A DNA stretch of 62,369 nt from Brachionus rotundiformis (Eukaryota > Rotifera > Eurotatoria > Ploima > Brachionidae). Each line of letters opens with the position of its first letter. Position 1 is the first letter of the stretch. This document shows, one piece after another, positions 46,793 through 57,965 of the stretch. The notes under the pieces were generated by a model that saw only the letters and a program-made list of their open reading frames with translations, was not told where the DNA came from and ran no database searches. The stretch is taken from the NCBI GenBank assembly GCA_016802295.1, contig JAESIW010000118.1, positions 767,849 through 830,217 of the forward strand, given 5' to 3'. A program made the position numbers and the translations under genes.

Positions 46793-47326
46793 ATGGATGT
46801 TTTATGCAACAATTTGTGCTTTATCCAGCCGAAGTACTACAATAAAGACTATGTGGAGATAGGCTCGCGATTTAAGCTGGACATAGAGACGCTTTTAAAA
46901 GCCTCACAAGATGAAGATGGACAGTTTTTACGGTTTTTGCTCCGTTTTTTCGAAATACTAGAAACAGATTCTGGCCTTAGGTCAAATTTGATCCGTTTTC
47001 GCAATGAACTTGAATTGTTCAAAAGTAGCCAACAACTTACCGAAATTCGAGAACGATTGATAGAGCTGAGCATACAAACCGCAACTTTGGTTCACTATGG
47101 AACTTTATATTGCACTTCCAAAAACAAATTCGAAACCAAATGCAATGGACTTAAGGATGAATTTCAAACTTTCAAAGAATGGTTGAAAACAAACAAGACA
47201 GCATTCAAGCTAAGCACAATAGAAAAATTCTATGTAAGTTACCTGTACAAGATTCCCAAACTGATGAAGATCAAACGTGGATTTAAAAAAGTTGACAAAA
47301 ATCGCGCTAGTCTGACTACACAATAG
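46793..47326 (+). CDS. Orphan helical protein
   Basis: A 177-aa single-exon frame starting at ATG 46793 (MDVLCNNLCF); the frame is open for 24 codons further upstream, but without an ATG. Composition and GC are clearly coding-like. It is predicted all-alpha: LDIETLLKASQDED, QFLRFLLRFFEILE, then LTEIRERLIELSIQTATLVHYG and FQTFKEWLKTNK, with a basic C-terminus (MKIKRGFKKVDKN). No signal peptide or membrane segment is present. The pattern loosely recalls the helical bundle of TNFAIP8 proteins, but I do not consider that established. Function unknown. It is head to head with NAXE, which says nothing certain about its role. Confidence 0.65.
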   Translation: MDVLCNNLCFIQPKYYNKDYVEIGSRFKLDIETLLKASQDEDGQFLRFLLRFFEILETDSGLRSNLIRFRNELELFKSSQQLTEIRERLIELSIQTATLVHYGTLYCTSKNKFETKCNGLKDEFQTFKEWLKTNKTAFKLSTIEKFYVSYLYKIPKLMKIKRGFKKVDKNRASLTTQ

Positions 47327-49518
47327 GCTCTTTGTTAATTTTAAAAATGTGAAATTTTTTGATATATTTTAATTTATAATTTTTTTAAATAATTTTTTGC
47401 TTAATCTATTAATAAAATGTGCATAATTTAATTTTAAAATTTTAAAATAATTTGGGCTAAAAACAAATATAAAGATTAATTATTCCACTTTAGAATTTTT
47501 GATTAAAACTGTCTTAAAAATTTTCTTTTCAATCCTTTTCAATAAAGCTAAAAGTTAAATAATAAGGATTTTTAATCCAAAAAAGAAGCTCATGGAAAAT
47601 TTTCAAGGCGTTTATTGTTCTAATGGTTGAAACTGTATATTTTAATATTGAGATTGTGAATAATATCTAGAAATCTTTTGGATAAATAATAATTTAATTA
47701 AAATCGTAAGAATTGATCAAATGTTTTACTAGATTTAATTTACAATTTTAATAAACGAAATTTAAATTCAAAAATCTTTTTATGCAAATTTTTATTAAAT
47801 TTTGAACAAGTAAAGAAAATATTATATGAGAAATATTGGTTCATTTGTGACTATCAGTTATAGAAGAAAGTTTCAAATATTTTTCAGTTAGATGAATAAA
47901 TATAAATGATTTATAAATTATTTTTAAGAAAGAATCTGATTTTTAGTTCAATCCAAATTAAAATATATAAAAATATATGGTCTTAATAGAAACTTTCTTA
48001 TTACCTAGTTTCATTTTTAATTAAAATTTGATTTCTTTTCAGCTATATTTCGATAAATAGTGTAAAAAATTTTAATAAGTTAAATCCTAGAATATGAAAA
48101 TAACTAGGTTATTTAGAATATTTGGGATTTTTATAAAGATTTTTTGTTATATCAGTATTATTGAATATATTTGTTTATAAAATTTTAAAATTTAATACAT
48201 ATTTTTCTATTTAAACATAAAAATAGAACAAAATATATTAAAAAGTGCCACTTGATATTTGTTATTGAAAAATCTCATTTTTATTACTTTCTAAGTAAAC
48301 AGAAATAGGAAAACAGAAAGAGAGCTTTTGGCTTTGAATCAACGATCTTATTAATTTTAATTTTACTGACATCAATCTCAATTAAATGTCTTAAATTCAT
48401 CTAAAAGTGTGTTTTTGTTCAGTTAATCTGCGATACATTTTATATCTCTTTATATATCAACTTACTCAGTCTAATTATCTAATTGTGAAATTTAAACTCA
48501 CATTTTTTTATTAAATTTAATGCTAATCGTTAGATTTAAAATTTTAAAAATGTTATCAAATATTAACTCTAACAAAATTATTATTTTATTTTATGCAACA
48601 GCTTAAATTTTACATTTAAAAGACGCTTTCATACAAAAATCTTATAGTTTTAAAGCGCTTAAGGTAAAACTTGATGATGGTTATAGTTTTTCTTAATTAT
48701 ACATCATAGAATACATCAATCGTTTACATGGAAAATGATTACTTCAAGATCTGAACCTATTCTACAATTAAAAACTTTATTTTTAGCTCTCTTGAAAGCT
48801 AATATCAAAAGTCTATAATTTATATCAAGCGACAAAGAGAAGAGAACAAGCTGACTAGTGGTCTTTTTGTTCAGCTTTACAGTGTTTTACATAGAGCCAA
48901 TTTTCTCTTTGTCTAAAAAACACCAACAAATACAAGCATAACATGTCACTTAACTTTTATGATTACATTTTAATTTAGTTTGATCTGGTCTATAAAATTC
49001 GTTTAAATTCACTTTATTTTATTTAAAAAATAATGAAAATTTTCTAAAAACAAATAAATAAATATAAACTAGACTTTATGGTAAAGTTTTTTTTTTTTTG
49101 TAAGTGCTTGAGCATCCAAATTAAGTCTCAGTTTGAAAATATTTCATAATTAGGATTACAGTAGATCAGAAGCTCAACAAATTGTGCAGATTGAATTCTT
49201 CTTTTTTTTATTTTGTGGTTTTACCAATTTGGGTGATTGAACAAGTGAGTGAATTTTTGTGGTCCGATCACGAGGTGAAGTATAACGAGCCAAATTGTTA
49301 AAAACTGTTACACTATACCAAGCTGCATGGTGCGCTTTTTTTCTTAAAAATAACAAACACTGAGCTAAGCACGCATTTAACCAACTAACTAACTTAAGAT
49401 TGGTACTCTTTTTGTTCTATTTGTTCTTATGTTCGAACACGACTAGATTTTAATTTCTCTTTTTTAAGCTTAAATTTAGAAAAAAAAATAAGAATTTTTT
49501 TTGCCGGTGATATCCAAA
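47327..49518. other. Intergenic region upstream of the TIS11-like gene
   Basis: About 2.2 kb, mostly A/T-rich. The last 700 bases (48820-49518) are less AT-rich in patches and probably hold the promoter and 5' leader of the TIS11-like gene. A minus-strand frame at 49174-49356 does not look coding. Confidence 0.5.
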
Positions 49519-50304
49519 ATGCCATTGTTGTCCCTAGCCGATATTGACAAGTCTCTAAAACTCAACCAAATGCTGTTGAATCCCATTTTGAGCAATAATT
49601 TGTTTGGCACACAGTTGGGCACGCTTCAGAGCGCGCCAAAGCAGACCAGTTACAGCAGGTACAAGACAGAGCTGTGCAGACAATACAGCGAGAACGGACA
49701 GTGCAAGTACGGCGACAAGTGTCAGTTTGCGCACGGCGTCGAGGAGCTCAAAGACGTCAAACGACACCCCAAGTACAAGACCGACTTTTGCAAGACATTT
49801 CACTCAAAAGGCTTTTGTCCATACGGACCGCGGTGCCACTTTATCCACGAGCTAAGCGAAAGTATGGACCTGGCCAGCGGATTATCATCGGTTAGTAGCA
49901 GCAGAAAAAAACCAGAGTTGGACACTCTACAGTTGACCAATTCGCTTTTGTTGACTATAAAAAGCGAGCTTGACTCCGGAGCGGACAAATTCGACTGTCA
50001 CGAAGAGAGGACTGTGCTGCCAGATTTGTTCGATGCCAAGACGAGCGTGTCGTTGAACGCGTCGCCTTCGTCGACCACCTCGAGCAACTCGTCCCTGAAC
50101 GACCTTTTCGCGCGCCAAAGCGCCTCACCGAAAACCGAGTCGTTCCGCGCCCGCTCCAGTGTGTCCTCGACCTCAAGTGTTTATTCGTCCACGTCCAGCT
50201 CTAGCATCAATCCATTCGACAATAGCACTTTTTTCAATCTAGTCGGCCTTGCCAATCAAGTCCAAACTCAGAGCCAGGCACAGACAAATTACGTCATTTG
50301 GTAA
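49519..50304 (+). CDS. TIS11/ZFP36-family CCCH zinc-finger mRNA-decay factor
   Basis: It binds AU-rich elements (UUAUUUAUU) in 3' untranslated regions and recruits deadenylation machinery, acting in the cytoplasm. The 261-aa protein starts at ATG 49519 (MPLLSLADIDKSL). Two tandem fingers are perfect CX8CX5CX3H: C53, C62, C68, H72 and C91, C100, C106, H110, each preceded by the family lead-in (YKTELC and YKTDFC) and separated by the standard 18 residues. The rest is Ser/Thr-rich and disordered with possible phosphorylation sites. The C-terminus (NYVIW) does not show the usual NOT1-binding motif clearly. The coding region appears intronless from this ATG; most relatives have one early intron, so a small upstream exon cannot be ruled out. 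GC is far above its surroundings. Confidence 0.93.
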   Translation: MPLLSLADIDKSLKLNQMLLNPILSNNLFGTQLGTLQSAPKQTSYSRYKTELCRQYSENGQCKYGDKCQFAHGVEELKDVKRHPKYKTDFCKTFHSKGFCPYGPRCHFIHELSESMDLASGLSSVSSSRKKPELDTLQLTNSLLLTIKSELDSGADKFDCHEERTVLPDLFDAKTSVSLNASPSSTTSSNSSLNDLFARQSASPKTESFRARSSVSSTSSVYSSTSSSSINPFDNSTFFNLVGLANQVQTQSQAQTNYVIW

Positions 50305-50387
50305 ATCTGCCACATAGTCCACTTTTGTTTAAAATGTTTTTTTTTGTTTTTATTGAGTCAAATAACAAGAATTGTTTTTGGAATTAT

Positions 50388-50410
50388 AAATTTCCCTAGT
50401 GGGGAAATTT
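50388..50410 (+). other. Stem-loop in the presumed 3' untranslated region
   Basis: AAATTTCCC and GGGAAATTT form a perfect 9-bp stem with a 5-base loop (TAGTG), about 85 bases after the stop codon. G/C pairs in such an A/T-rich background make it stand out. Confidence 0.5.
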
Positions 50411-50912
50411 TTGTTTTTCTGTTTTGTTTGTGAGAAAAAAAAAATTGGATAATTGTTTTGAAGAGTGTAAACAATGGTCATGTGTGCATAGACATGGTTG
50501 TCTATTAATTTGACCAATTGTTTCGACTAATTTATTTGTATTATTTATATTTTAACAAGTTTAGCTTACAAAAACTTAATTTATTTTCTCATCATAAGAG
50601 ACTTTTTTTAATTTTTTTTTAATTTTTTTTGAGTTTATATTTTTTGGTTCGGACGGATTGTTCCGAATTATGGAAAATTTTGATCATATAGGAAATTGTG
50701 AAATATTTAGAGATTTATTTGACTTTTTTTTGGTTCATTTTGATGAAATTTTTATAAAACGGGAAGTTTTTTTTTATTTCTTTATATTGGAAATGCTTGG
50801 AGAGAGAAAAGAGAACGTGGGTTATACTAATTTAAGCTTTGAGTTTAATTGATTATATGTGTATAAAATAGAGTGGAGAGGCCGAGACGAGACGCAGTTT
50901 TACGTCTAAGGT

Positions 50913-50921
50913 TTATTTATT
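50913..50921 (+). promoter_or_regulatory. AU-rich element matching the TIS11 binding site
   Basis: TTATTTATT is the exact nonamer bound by tandem CCCH fingers of this family. It lies about 610 bases after the stop, in a region less AT-rich than most spacers here, so the transcript may be its own target. The genome is A/T-rich, so chance is a real alternative. Confidence 0.4.
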
Positions 50922-52587
50922 TAAAAAGGTCTTCATTTCACTAGAGCTCGTCTTGACTAGTCTCCACGTGCTTCTTTTTTTGTCTCCTCTTTATTCAACT
51001 AAAATAATTTTTTTCTTAATTTTATTATTGTTATTTAAAATTAATTAAATTAATTTAAAATTTAAATTAAAATAAAATCAATTCAAAAAATGGAATAATG
51101 TTTTTTATTCTAATTGGATTATGGCCCCAACAAAATGCACCAATTTAATGGCCTCTTAAATTGATAATAAAATAATTAGTTTTATTTTTCTATTAAAGAT
51201 TTGCTTCTAAAAAATTTCTCAAACATTGATGCCAAAAAACAAATTGAATTTTATTTTAAATTCACATTTATTAAAAAATTTTTGATGATAATTTTTAAAA
51301 AAATCTTTCGGGATTCTGTTTTTGATAAAAAAATCCAGATTTTAAGTTCACGATAATTAAGTCAATTATTATCTCAATTTTAATTAAATAATTAAAATGA
51401 CTTTTTGTAAACATTGATACTTCTTGATTATCTTTTGATAAAATTATCTGACAGTGTTGTAATTTTATTTAATATGTATAGTATAATATATGGCAGAATT
51501 TCGATCGATAATTAGCCTTTGAAAAAATAAATATTTTAATAAAATTTAGCCAATATTTTTAAAAAATATCAATGTATTGCTGCATGGTGAAAAAACTCAA
51601 GGTTATGCTAAGAAATTATATATCTAAAAACCACATATGTTCTCAAATTCCAATCAGGAATTTGGAATTTGACAACAACCATAAATTATTGTCTCTAATG
51701 ATACTCTAAATAAGTATGTTAATATCTCATTACAATATTAAGAACTTAATTTTTCATCCTATAACATGTTGAACTCGTCCTAAAAAAGTTTTATTCAAAT
51801 ATAAAAGGTTTGAAATTTAATCAAAATTAGATAATTTGGCCATTTCAAGCCACCTAAAGCATTTATTGTAAGATATTTTTTAATCAATCAATTGAAACCT
51901 TAAAAATAAAATATATATTTTAATGGGTTTGTGTAATCAAATGCCAAATGAGTCTGATGCCATGAATTAAATGTAAAAAAACTAATGATAAAGCAATTTA
52001 GTGACAAATTAATCAAATACTGTTAATTTTTTTAATAAATAAATTTTTAAAAAAATTCAGATTCTTATTTATTTTGGAGATAATTTATGAAAAGGGAATT
52101 TCCAGGGCAGCTCCGAATGGCATAGTCTTCTTTTCATCCCCCTTGTCAGCAATTTTTATTTTACAAAATTTGGATTAATTTAAAAAAATTAGGAATGTTT
52201 TTCAAATTCAAATGTTCAAATGTAAAGAAAAATTGAATCAATCTGAAAAAAAATTATTTTTTTCTTTTTTTGACTCTACATCAGATTCCTCAAGTTTCCT
52301 TATTTAAGAATTTGTCATTAATTTCATGACATTAGACACATTTGGCATTAGATAATAGTGAATCATTTTAATGAATAATCAATACTAGTCTATAAATTAT
52401 CTTTTTCTTTGAAAATAAAAATTATCAACTCTTTCTTTTATTTTAAAGAATTTAAAAATATTAATTTAATTAATAAATTAGATTTTTATAGACAAAAACT
52501 CCAAAACATTTAGAAAATACAATAAACAAAAACAAAAAAGGAAAAAATGATAAAAATTAAAAATAAACGGCCATAAAATTTAAAAAA

Positions 52588-54008
52588 TTAGCTCATAATT
52601 AACTTCATTAATTTATAATAACTAAGTTTTTGATAATAACGAAGATTTAGTTTGTGTTTACGTGCAATTTGATTATGGTCAACTAGACCTAAATAAGCTA
52701 GGTATTCGAACGGATTGATTTTTTTATTTGATTCAGGGTTAATGATCGAAGGACATGTGCCTTGACAATCTGGCCATTCACATACATCATATACTATCTG
52801 TTTTTTGTCTTCAAAGGCCCATTCAAGTAGAACTTTACTTAATTTTACACCATTAACTGAAAAAATATTCCAATCTCTGCTTGTTAAAGTAATATGAGTA
52901 ATACACGAAGGCACATAATAGGACTTAAGAGACTTCAAATCTTCCCTCAACTTTTTGTCCATTGTTCTTAGTACCTTGGCTATTTTGTCAGACTTGGAAT
53001 TTATATGATTAAATTGCTCTAATAGCTGTGTCTCGTCGAACTTTGATTGTATCACAAAAACAGGCATATCAATAAAATCAAGCATTTTCTTTGGCAAAAA
53101 ACAATTCCATAGTGACTCTTTTTGATTATTGGCACATTCATCCGGAATTTGAGCATTCCAATACTTGATAGCATTGTTGAAAAATTCATTGATTAGACAA
53201 TTTTTATCTGAGCATAAATATGAATAGGGTAAATCCAATTGCCATGAGGAATCAATTATAAGCTTTAGCTTTGTTTTAGGAGCATGTAAGCTAAGTGTTT
53301 TTCGTATTCTTTCTGCATTCATCAGCACTCCGATTCCACCAGCACTCACTCCAGCCAACATTACCAATTCCGAGTCTTTGATATTTGATTTATTGACCAA
53401 ATCATCTAATACAGCTGATATTATCTCAAAACCCATAAAATAAAATTCATCTGATTTTCTTCTACCTGTCCATAGATCACTGGAACAATATGGAATTTCT
53501 CTTAAATTAAAGATAGAATAAAATTCTAATTTTTTTGTTTAACTTACACAACATTTATATGTGACCAGATTGGATTAACTTCAGGGTCAGGAGAAAGAAT
53601 TCCATCTGAAAATTTTATATGTTTATTCATAAAAGATGAGGTGAGGTTGTACGAATTGTGAAAGCGCTGTGAACATGATGCCTGATCATGGCAAAAATAG
53701 CCGCCCTCTAGTAGTAACATCCACACATTTGATTCTGTAGTGCGTATATAATAACTCGCTGGTGAGCCATCATTACAAACCGCATTTGATCTATTCAGAC
53801 TTACTTTGAGTAGAGGCCTATTTGGCCATTTTGGAGCCTCAGATCCTTCTATTCCAGGCATTTCTTTGTTAAACATGTAAATAATGAATAGGATGATTGG
53901 CAAAATAAATATAAAAGTGAACCATAAGGTCAGATCACGAACTATATAGTTTGAGAAGAGACACGGTTTTTTCGATTTAACTTCATTCTCGTCAGTTATT
54001 GTGGACAT
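52588..54008 (-). CDS. Notum: Notum palmitoleoyl-protein carboxylesterase
   Basis: It removes the palmitoleate from Wnt proteins and so switches off Wnt signalling outside the cell. Two exons in transcript order, 54008-53548 and 53500-52588, give 457 aa; the 47-bp intron restores VVEIPYCSSDLW, a family signature. The alpha/beta-hydrolase catalytic triad is complete by motif: S206 in GVSAGG, D309 in KFDETQL and H356 in CITHI. The oxyanion-type LLLEGGYFC segment and the cysteines of CEWPDCQGTCP also match. Unlike the usual cleavable signal peptide, the hydrophobic stretch lies at about 28-46, after a charged 27-residue start (ENEVKSKKPC), suggesting a signal anchor (type II membrane protein) unless an ATG further in is used. 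Conserved in animals, with planar-polarity and axis roles in flatworms and vertebrates. Confidence 0.92.
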
Positions 54009-56282
54009 TATTCTAATTAGAATCAAAAAATTATTTTTATTTTATTAAGCCATATCAGCTTATTTATTTAGAAATATAATTCAAAGTAAATTTTTATTTA
54101 TGCTTGAGTTGATTTAATTCTACCTTATGAAGTCCGTTCAGTCGGATCACGAAACATGAGAATTAAATTAAAAAAAATATAGACCACTCGAAAAAATTAA
54201 GAAAACATGTTTATCAATCAAATACGCAATTGAGGATTTAAGTGGAATTTTTGAAGCTGTTGATTAATTTTCTTTAGAATTTTTAAAACTGGTAAAATAT
54301 GTCACAATTGAACTGGTAAAAAGTGTGAACATCATATAGATTGATTTATTTACGTGAGAATTGCTGCCTCATTAAACAAAATAATTTTCTTATAAAACTA
54401 CTTATTACCTTGCTGTACTTAACTTAGTAATATCAAATAAACATAGCTTCTTTACAAACGAATTTATCTAAATTTTTTGATAAGCTTTACTCAGTTTATA
54501 TTGTATAATATTTCTTTATATTTATTTTTTTCTAAAAATTGGCTTACTATCTGTATTCTTTAATTTTATTTGAATTAATCTAATTAATTAAAGTATGGAA
54601 CAACTATCTCTAGGTTAAAAAAGATAAGATCTAAAAAAACTACCTTTAGTTTGCTCATGCAAGAAAATAATCCCATTTTAAAAGCAGAATATCCGCTAAA
54701 TAATATTATAGTTGATGAGAAAAATTTTTTAAAAATTTAACTAAATAATAGATAGATTAAAAACAACTAATCAAATTAATTTTTAATAAGACCCAATTAG
54801 AAATTTTATTAACAAGTATTGTAACAATACAATAATAAATGATATTAGTCAATTTATTTTTCTAATCAACTATAGTACCAACTTTCATTGAAAATTAAAA
54901 ATAGAATTCATTACCAAAAACTCAAAAATTTATAGATATTTATCAGATTTTAGATAAATTTTAATTTACACTTTTTGTAAATTATTTTGATATTCAAAAT
55001 ATGAATAAGAATAGAAAGATAATTTAGTTGAAAACTTTGATTAAGTAGTCTAAGATGTAAAATAATAACTGACCATTTTTTTTGGTCTTTTAATACCTTA
55101 ATAAGATATATGTTTTTCATGCAATCTAAATCTTTTCTTATTGAACTAATTTCATTCTAGATAAAAAGATTAAGACTAATCTTCACTTGCCTGAAAATAA
55201 TTTTAAATGGATTGCTTTAAGAACTTTGCGCTGAAATCAAAGGGTTAAAAGTATTGGCTTTATCGTGATTCATTTATTTTAGCTGATCAATTAAATACTC
55301 TAAGTTTAATAAATTGATTAACTAAACTATTTTAAAAAATAAACATAAACATTTATTTACTGTAAATAACAACGGACGCGATTTCTCTGAAAAAGACGCA
55401 GCTTAAATAGATTAATTCTCGGAGCAAATATCCTATTATCAACAAAAAAATTTGTAAACATTTTAAAATATATTCTTATTTTATTTATCTTTTGAAATTC
55501 AATTATGGTATTAAAAAAATAAAACTATTGAATTAAATTTGAAAATTTATTTAAACTTAATTAAAAATCATTTTTTAATAAATTTATTATTTTAGACAAG
55601 TTTATTGTCTAAGCATTTCTGAACGGAAATGGTCTAGACAATTAATATTAATTTATCAAATGGCTATTTAGCTAATTAGACAGTAAAACAAAATCTTTTA
55701 AATATTGGATTTTACTTTGTGGAAGATTTCTTTAGAAATAACAAATCTTATCTCGAAAGGGATCTAAAAATTCTAATCAAGAAATTCATTTGAGATTGAA
55801 AGCTGGTATTAATTCCGATTTATTACCGAGGCTATTCGTATAAAATCCAAGAGATTTATACAAAAATCGATAGCTTGGGCGATCATATTCCTGAAATTAA
55901 TATGTACTCTAATTATGAAAAGATGATCCAATATCTATTTTGGAAAATTATTTTGTAATTTGTTTTTTGTAAAAAAAGCTAAAAAAAAATTTAATAAAAA
56001 AACTTAAATATATTTATTCTTCAATTTAAATAAAAAGTAAAAATATAAAATTAGAAAAAAAAACAAGTCTTTAAATTAGAGTTCTAATGATCATGATCAT
56101 GATCTGACTTTAGTTTTGTCCAAGACAAAGATGTAAATTTAACTTAATTTAATTTGGCTGTGAAATTACGGCCTTGGTCTAATTAGAGAGACAATTTTGT
56201 TCGTTGAAAAATCAAATATTTTCGCTCCTTTATAAATTGATAAATTTCAGCGGAAAAATTTATCAGTTTTATTTTATTGAAA
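54009..56282. other. Intergenic region between divergent genes
   Basis: About 2.3 kb between the Notum start (-) and the E2F start (+). A perfect 16-base palindrome, GATCATGATCATGATC, lies at 56089-56104, about 180 bases before the E2F ATG. Otherwise A/T-rich with no gene visible. Confidence 0.5.
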
Positions 56283-57779
56283 ATGCAAAACACTCGTAGA
56301 GAAAAGTCCTTGAGTTTATTATGTCAAAAGTTTTTGTCTTTTTACCCGGTTCGAGTCGAACCACACGAGCGTATCATAATATGCTTGGACCATATGGCTC
56401 AACTGCTTGGTAACATACCAAAGTTCCTCTTAAAATTTTTTATCCTTTATTTTATAATCAGAAGTCGAACGTCGTAGAATTTACGACATTGTTAACGTGC
56501 TTGAAAGCGTGGAAATTCTGTCCAGATTCTGCAAGAACCAATACCTTTGGCACGGCTTTTCTCAAATTCCGCACACATTGTCCAAACTGAAAACCTTGTC
56601 AGTAAAAAGCAGCTTTCTCGAGTACACCAAAGCTTTGATGGCATCTCAGCTCGAGAATTCAATCGACCTTTACCAAGACCAAAAGCAAGCCATTAATGTT
56701 TGCTTTGATACAAACTATACTCCTTCAATAAGGCTATCTTATAATGATATGCGTGATGCTACTACCCAGACCATTAGCAGTAAATCTTTATCTAATTTAA
56801 AAATATAAAATCTTTATTTTTGTTCAGTATCTCGTGAGGAAAAGTCTTTGGGAATAATGTCTCAGAAGTTTTTGATGCTATTTTTGACTTCTGAAGACGG
56901 CCTAGTGAGCATAAATTTTGCGGCTCGAGTTCTTCTTGGTGATACCAAAAGCGATACCACGGAACTTGGAAAATTTAAGAGTAAGAAAAGAAAATTTTCT
57001 TATAAAAATATTTATTTATCATCTTTTTTTTTATCACAGCCAAAATTCGTCGTCTCTACGACATTGCCAATGTATTGACAAGCATTGGTCTAATTAAAAA
57101 ATACAACATTAATGATGTGAACATTAGCAAACCGGCTTATAAATACACGGGACCCAATGTAGATGTAATCCGCGATGCCGAGTATGTGTTCGATTTTATG
57201 AATTCTGGAAATCCACTTTCCAACAGCAAGCATTCATTATTCGATCATTTTAAGCGCAATTTGGACCTTGAGTGTAACATACCCAAATTTGATGTTAACA
57301 CTGGCATATTGACATCCAAAGACAAAAAGTGGAAAAAGCAGACCAATTCTAAAAATTATTCTTCACCAAACAATAGATATAGTCCATATCCTGTGATACA
57401 ATCAAACAGCCATCAGTTTATTGAGGGCTACATTTACGATTGTGGTGTTTATCCAAGTAGCAATGAGATGACATTGGCAACAAGCACTTATCCCCAAGAG
57501 TTAAACACTGGTCAAGCTGATTTTTTTTTTAATTTAAATGAAAATTTGCCATTGTCATCTTCTTCTTCTTCTTCATCCACAAATCAAATCGAATCATATA
57601 GTTTTGGCCAAAATTATACCAGTTCCCAATTAGACCCAAACTACATTTTTTATGATGATTCAAAATATGTGTATGATATGCAGTATGTCGAGCCAATGGT
57701 CGATCAATCACAATGCAATAAATCAAGTGCTGAATTTTCCCAGAATATTTTGCCAAGTTTTTCCTCTTTTTTAAATTAA
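56283..57779 (+). CDS. Atypical E2F transcription repressor (E2F7/8 type, two DNA-binding domains)
   Basis: A cell-cycle repressor that binds E2F sites without a DP partner. Four exons, 56283-56409, 56462-56779, 56828-56980 and 57040-57779, give 445 aa with matching phases. The first winged-helix domain starts at once (REKSLSLLCQKFL, about 5-18) and contains VERRRIYDIVNVLESV and NQYLWHG. The second (about 150-235) has REEKSLGIMSQKFLMLFL, KTKIRRLYDIANVLTSIG and YKYTGPNVD. Both RRxYD recognition motifs are intact. There is no leucine-zipper dimerisation region, marked box or Rb-binding motif, as expected for E2F7/8. The N-terminal extension of vertebrate members is absent, either truly or because of an unseen upstream exon. 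The C-terminal 200 residues are polar, with poly-Ser. Confidence 0.93.
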
Positions 57780-57862
57780 TATTTCTCATTTGTAAATTTT
57801 TTTTCAATTATTATGCAAATTGTTAAATTTTTAATTATTAGATATTTTAAAGTGAATTATTC

Positions 57863-57874
57863 AAAAAAAAAAAA
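57863..57874 (-). terminator. RNA polymerase III terminator (T run)
   Basis: Twelve Ts on the minus strand about 10 bases after the 3' end of the tRNA, the normal Pol III stop signal. Confidence 0.8.
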
Positions 57875-57883
57875 TAATAAATT

Positions 57884-57965
57884 CGCTGCGAACAGGATTT
57901 GAACCTGTGCGGGAATAACCCAACAGATTTCAAGTCTGTCGCCTTAACCACTCGGCCATCGCAGC
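57884..57965 (-). tRNA. tRNA-Ser (anticodon UGA)
   Basis: The minus strand folds into a complete 82-base class II tRNA. The acceptor stem is GCTGCGA with TCGCAGC and discriminator G; the D arm has TGGCCGAGTGGTTAAGG; the anticodon loop CTTGAAA gives UGA; a long variable arm follows; and the T arm has GGTTCGAATCC. The B box is perfect. No intron is present. It lies about 100 bases after the E2F gene. Confidence 0.95.

Larger units (their letters stand above)
50305..52587. other. TIS11-like 3' untranslated region followed by intergenic DNA
   Basis: The first 700 bases are probably 3' untranslated region: U-rich with a hairpin at 50388-50410 and an AU-rich element at 50913-50921. Beyond about 51000 the DNA is featureless A/T-rich, except for a short GC-richer patch at 52090-52150 containing GAAAAGGGAATTTCCAGGGC and a CTTTTCAT sequence that could fold back. 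Confidence 0.45.

Noticed and set aside
46793..47326. Assignment of the orphan helical protein to the TNFAIP8 family
   Set aside because: Only a vague helix pattern agrees; no diagnostic residues were recognised.
49555..50176. Minus-strand and alternate-frame open frames over the TIS11-like gene
   Set aside because: Shadows of the GC-rich zinc-finger gene; the plus-strand frame has two perfect CCCH fingers.
50658..50852. 64-codon frame after the TIS11-like gene
   Set aside because: Phe-rich translation of U-rich 3' untranslated sequence; no domain and no good start context.
52085..52150. GC-richer patch as a structured RNA
   Set aside because: ATGAAAAG/CTTTTCAT could pair, but the stem is short with a long loop and there is no supporting pattern.
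56089..56104. GATCATGATCATGATC palindrome as a regulatory site
   Set aside because: A simple repeat unit (ATGATC) explains it, and no known factor site is matched; recorded only as a sequence fact.
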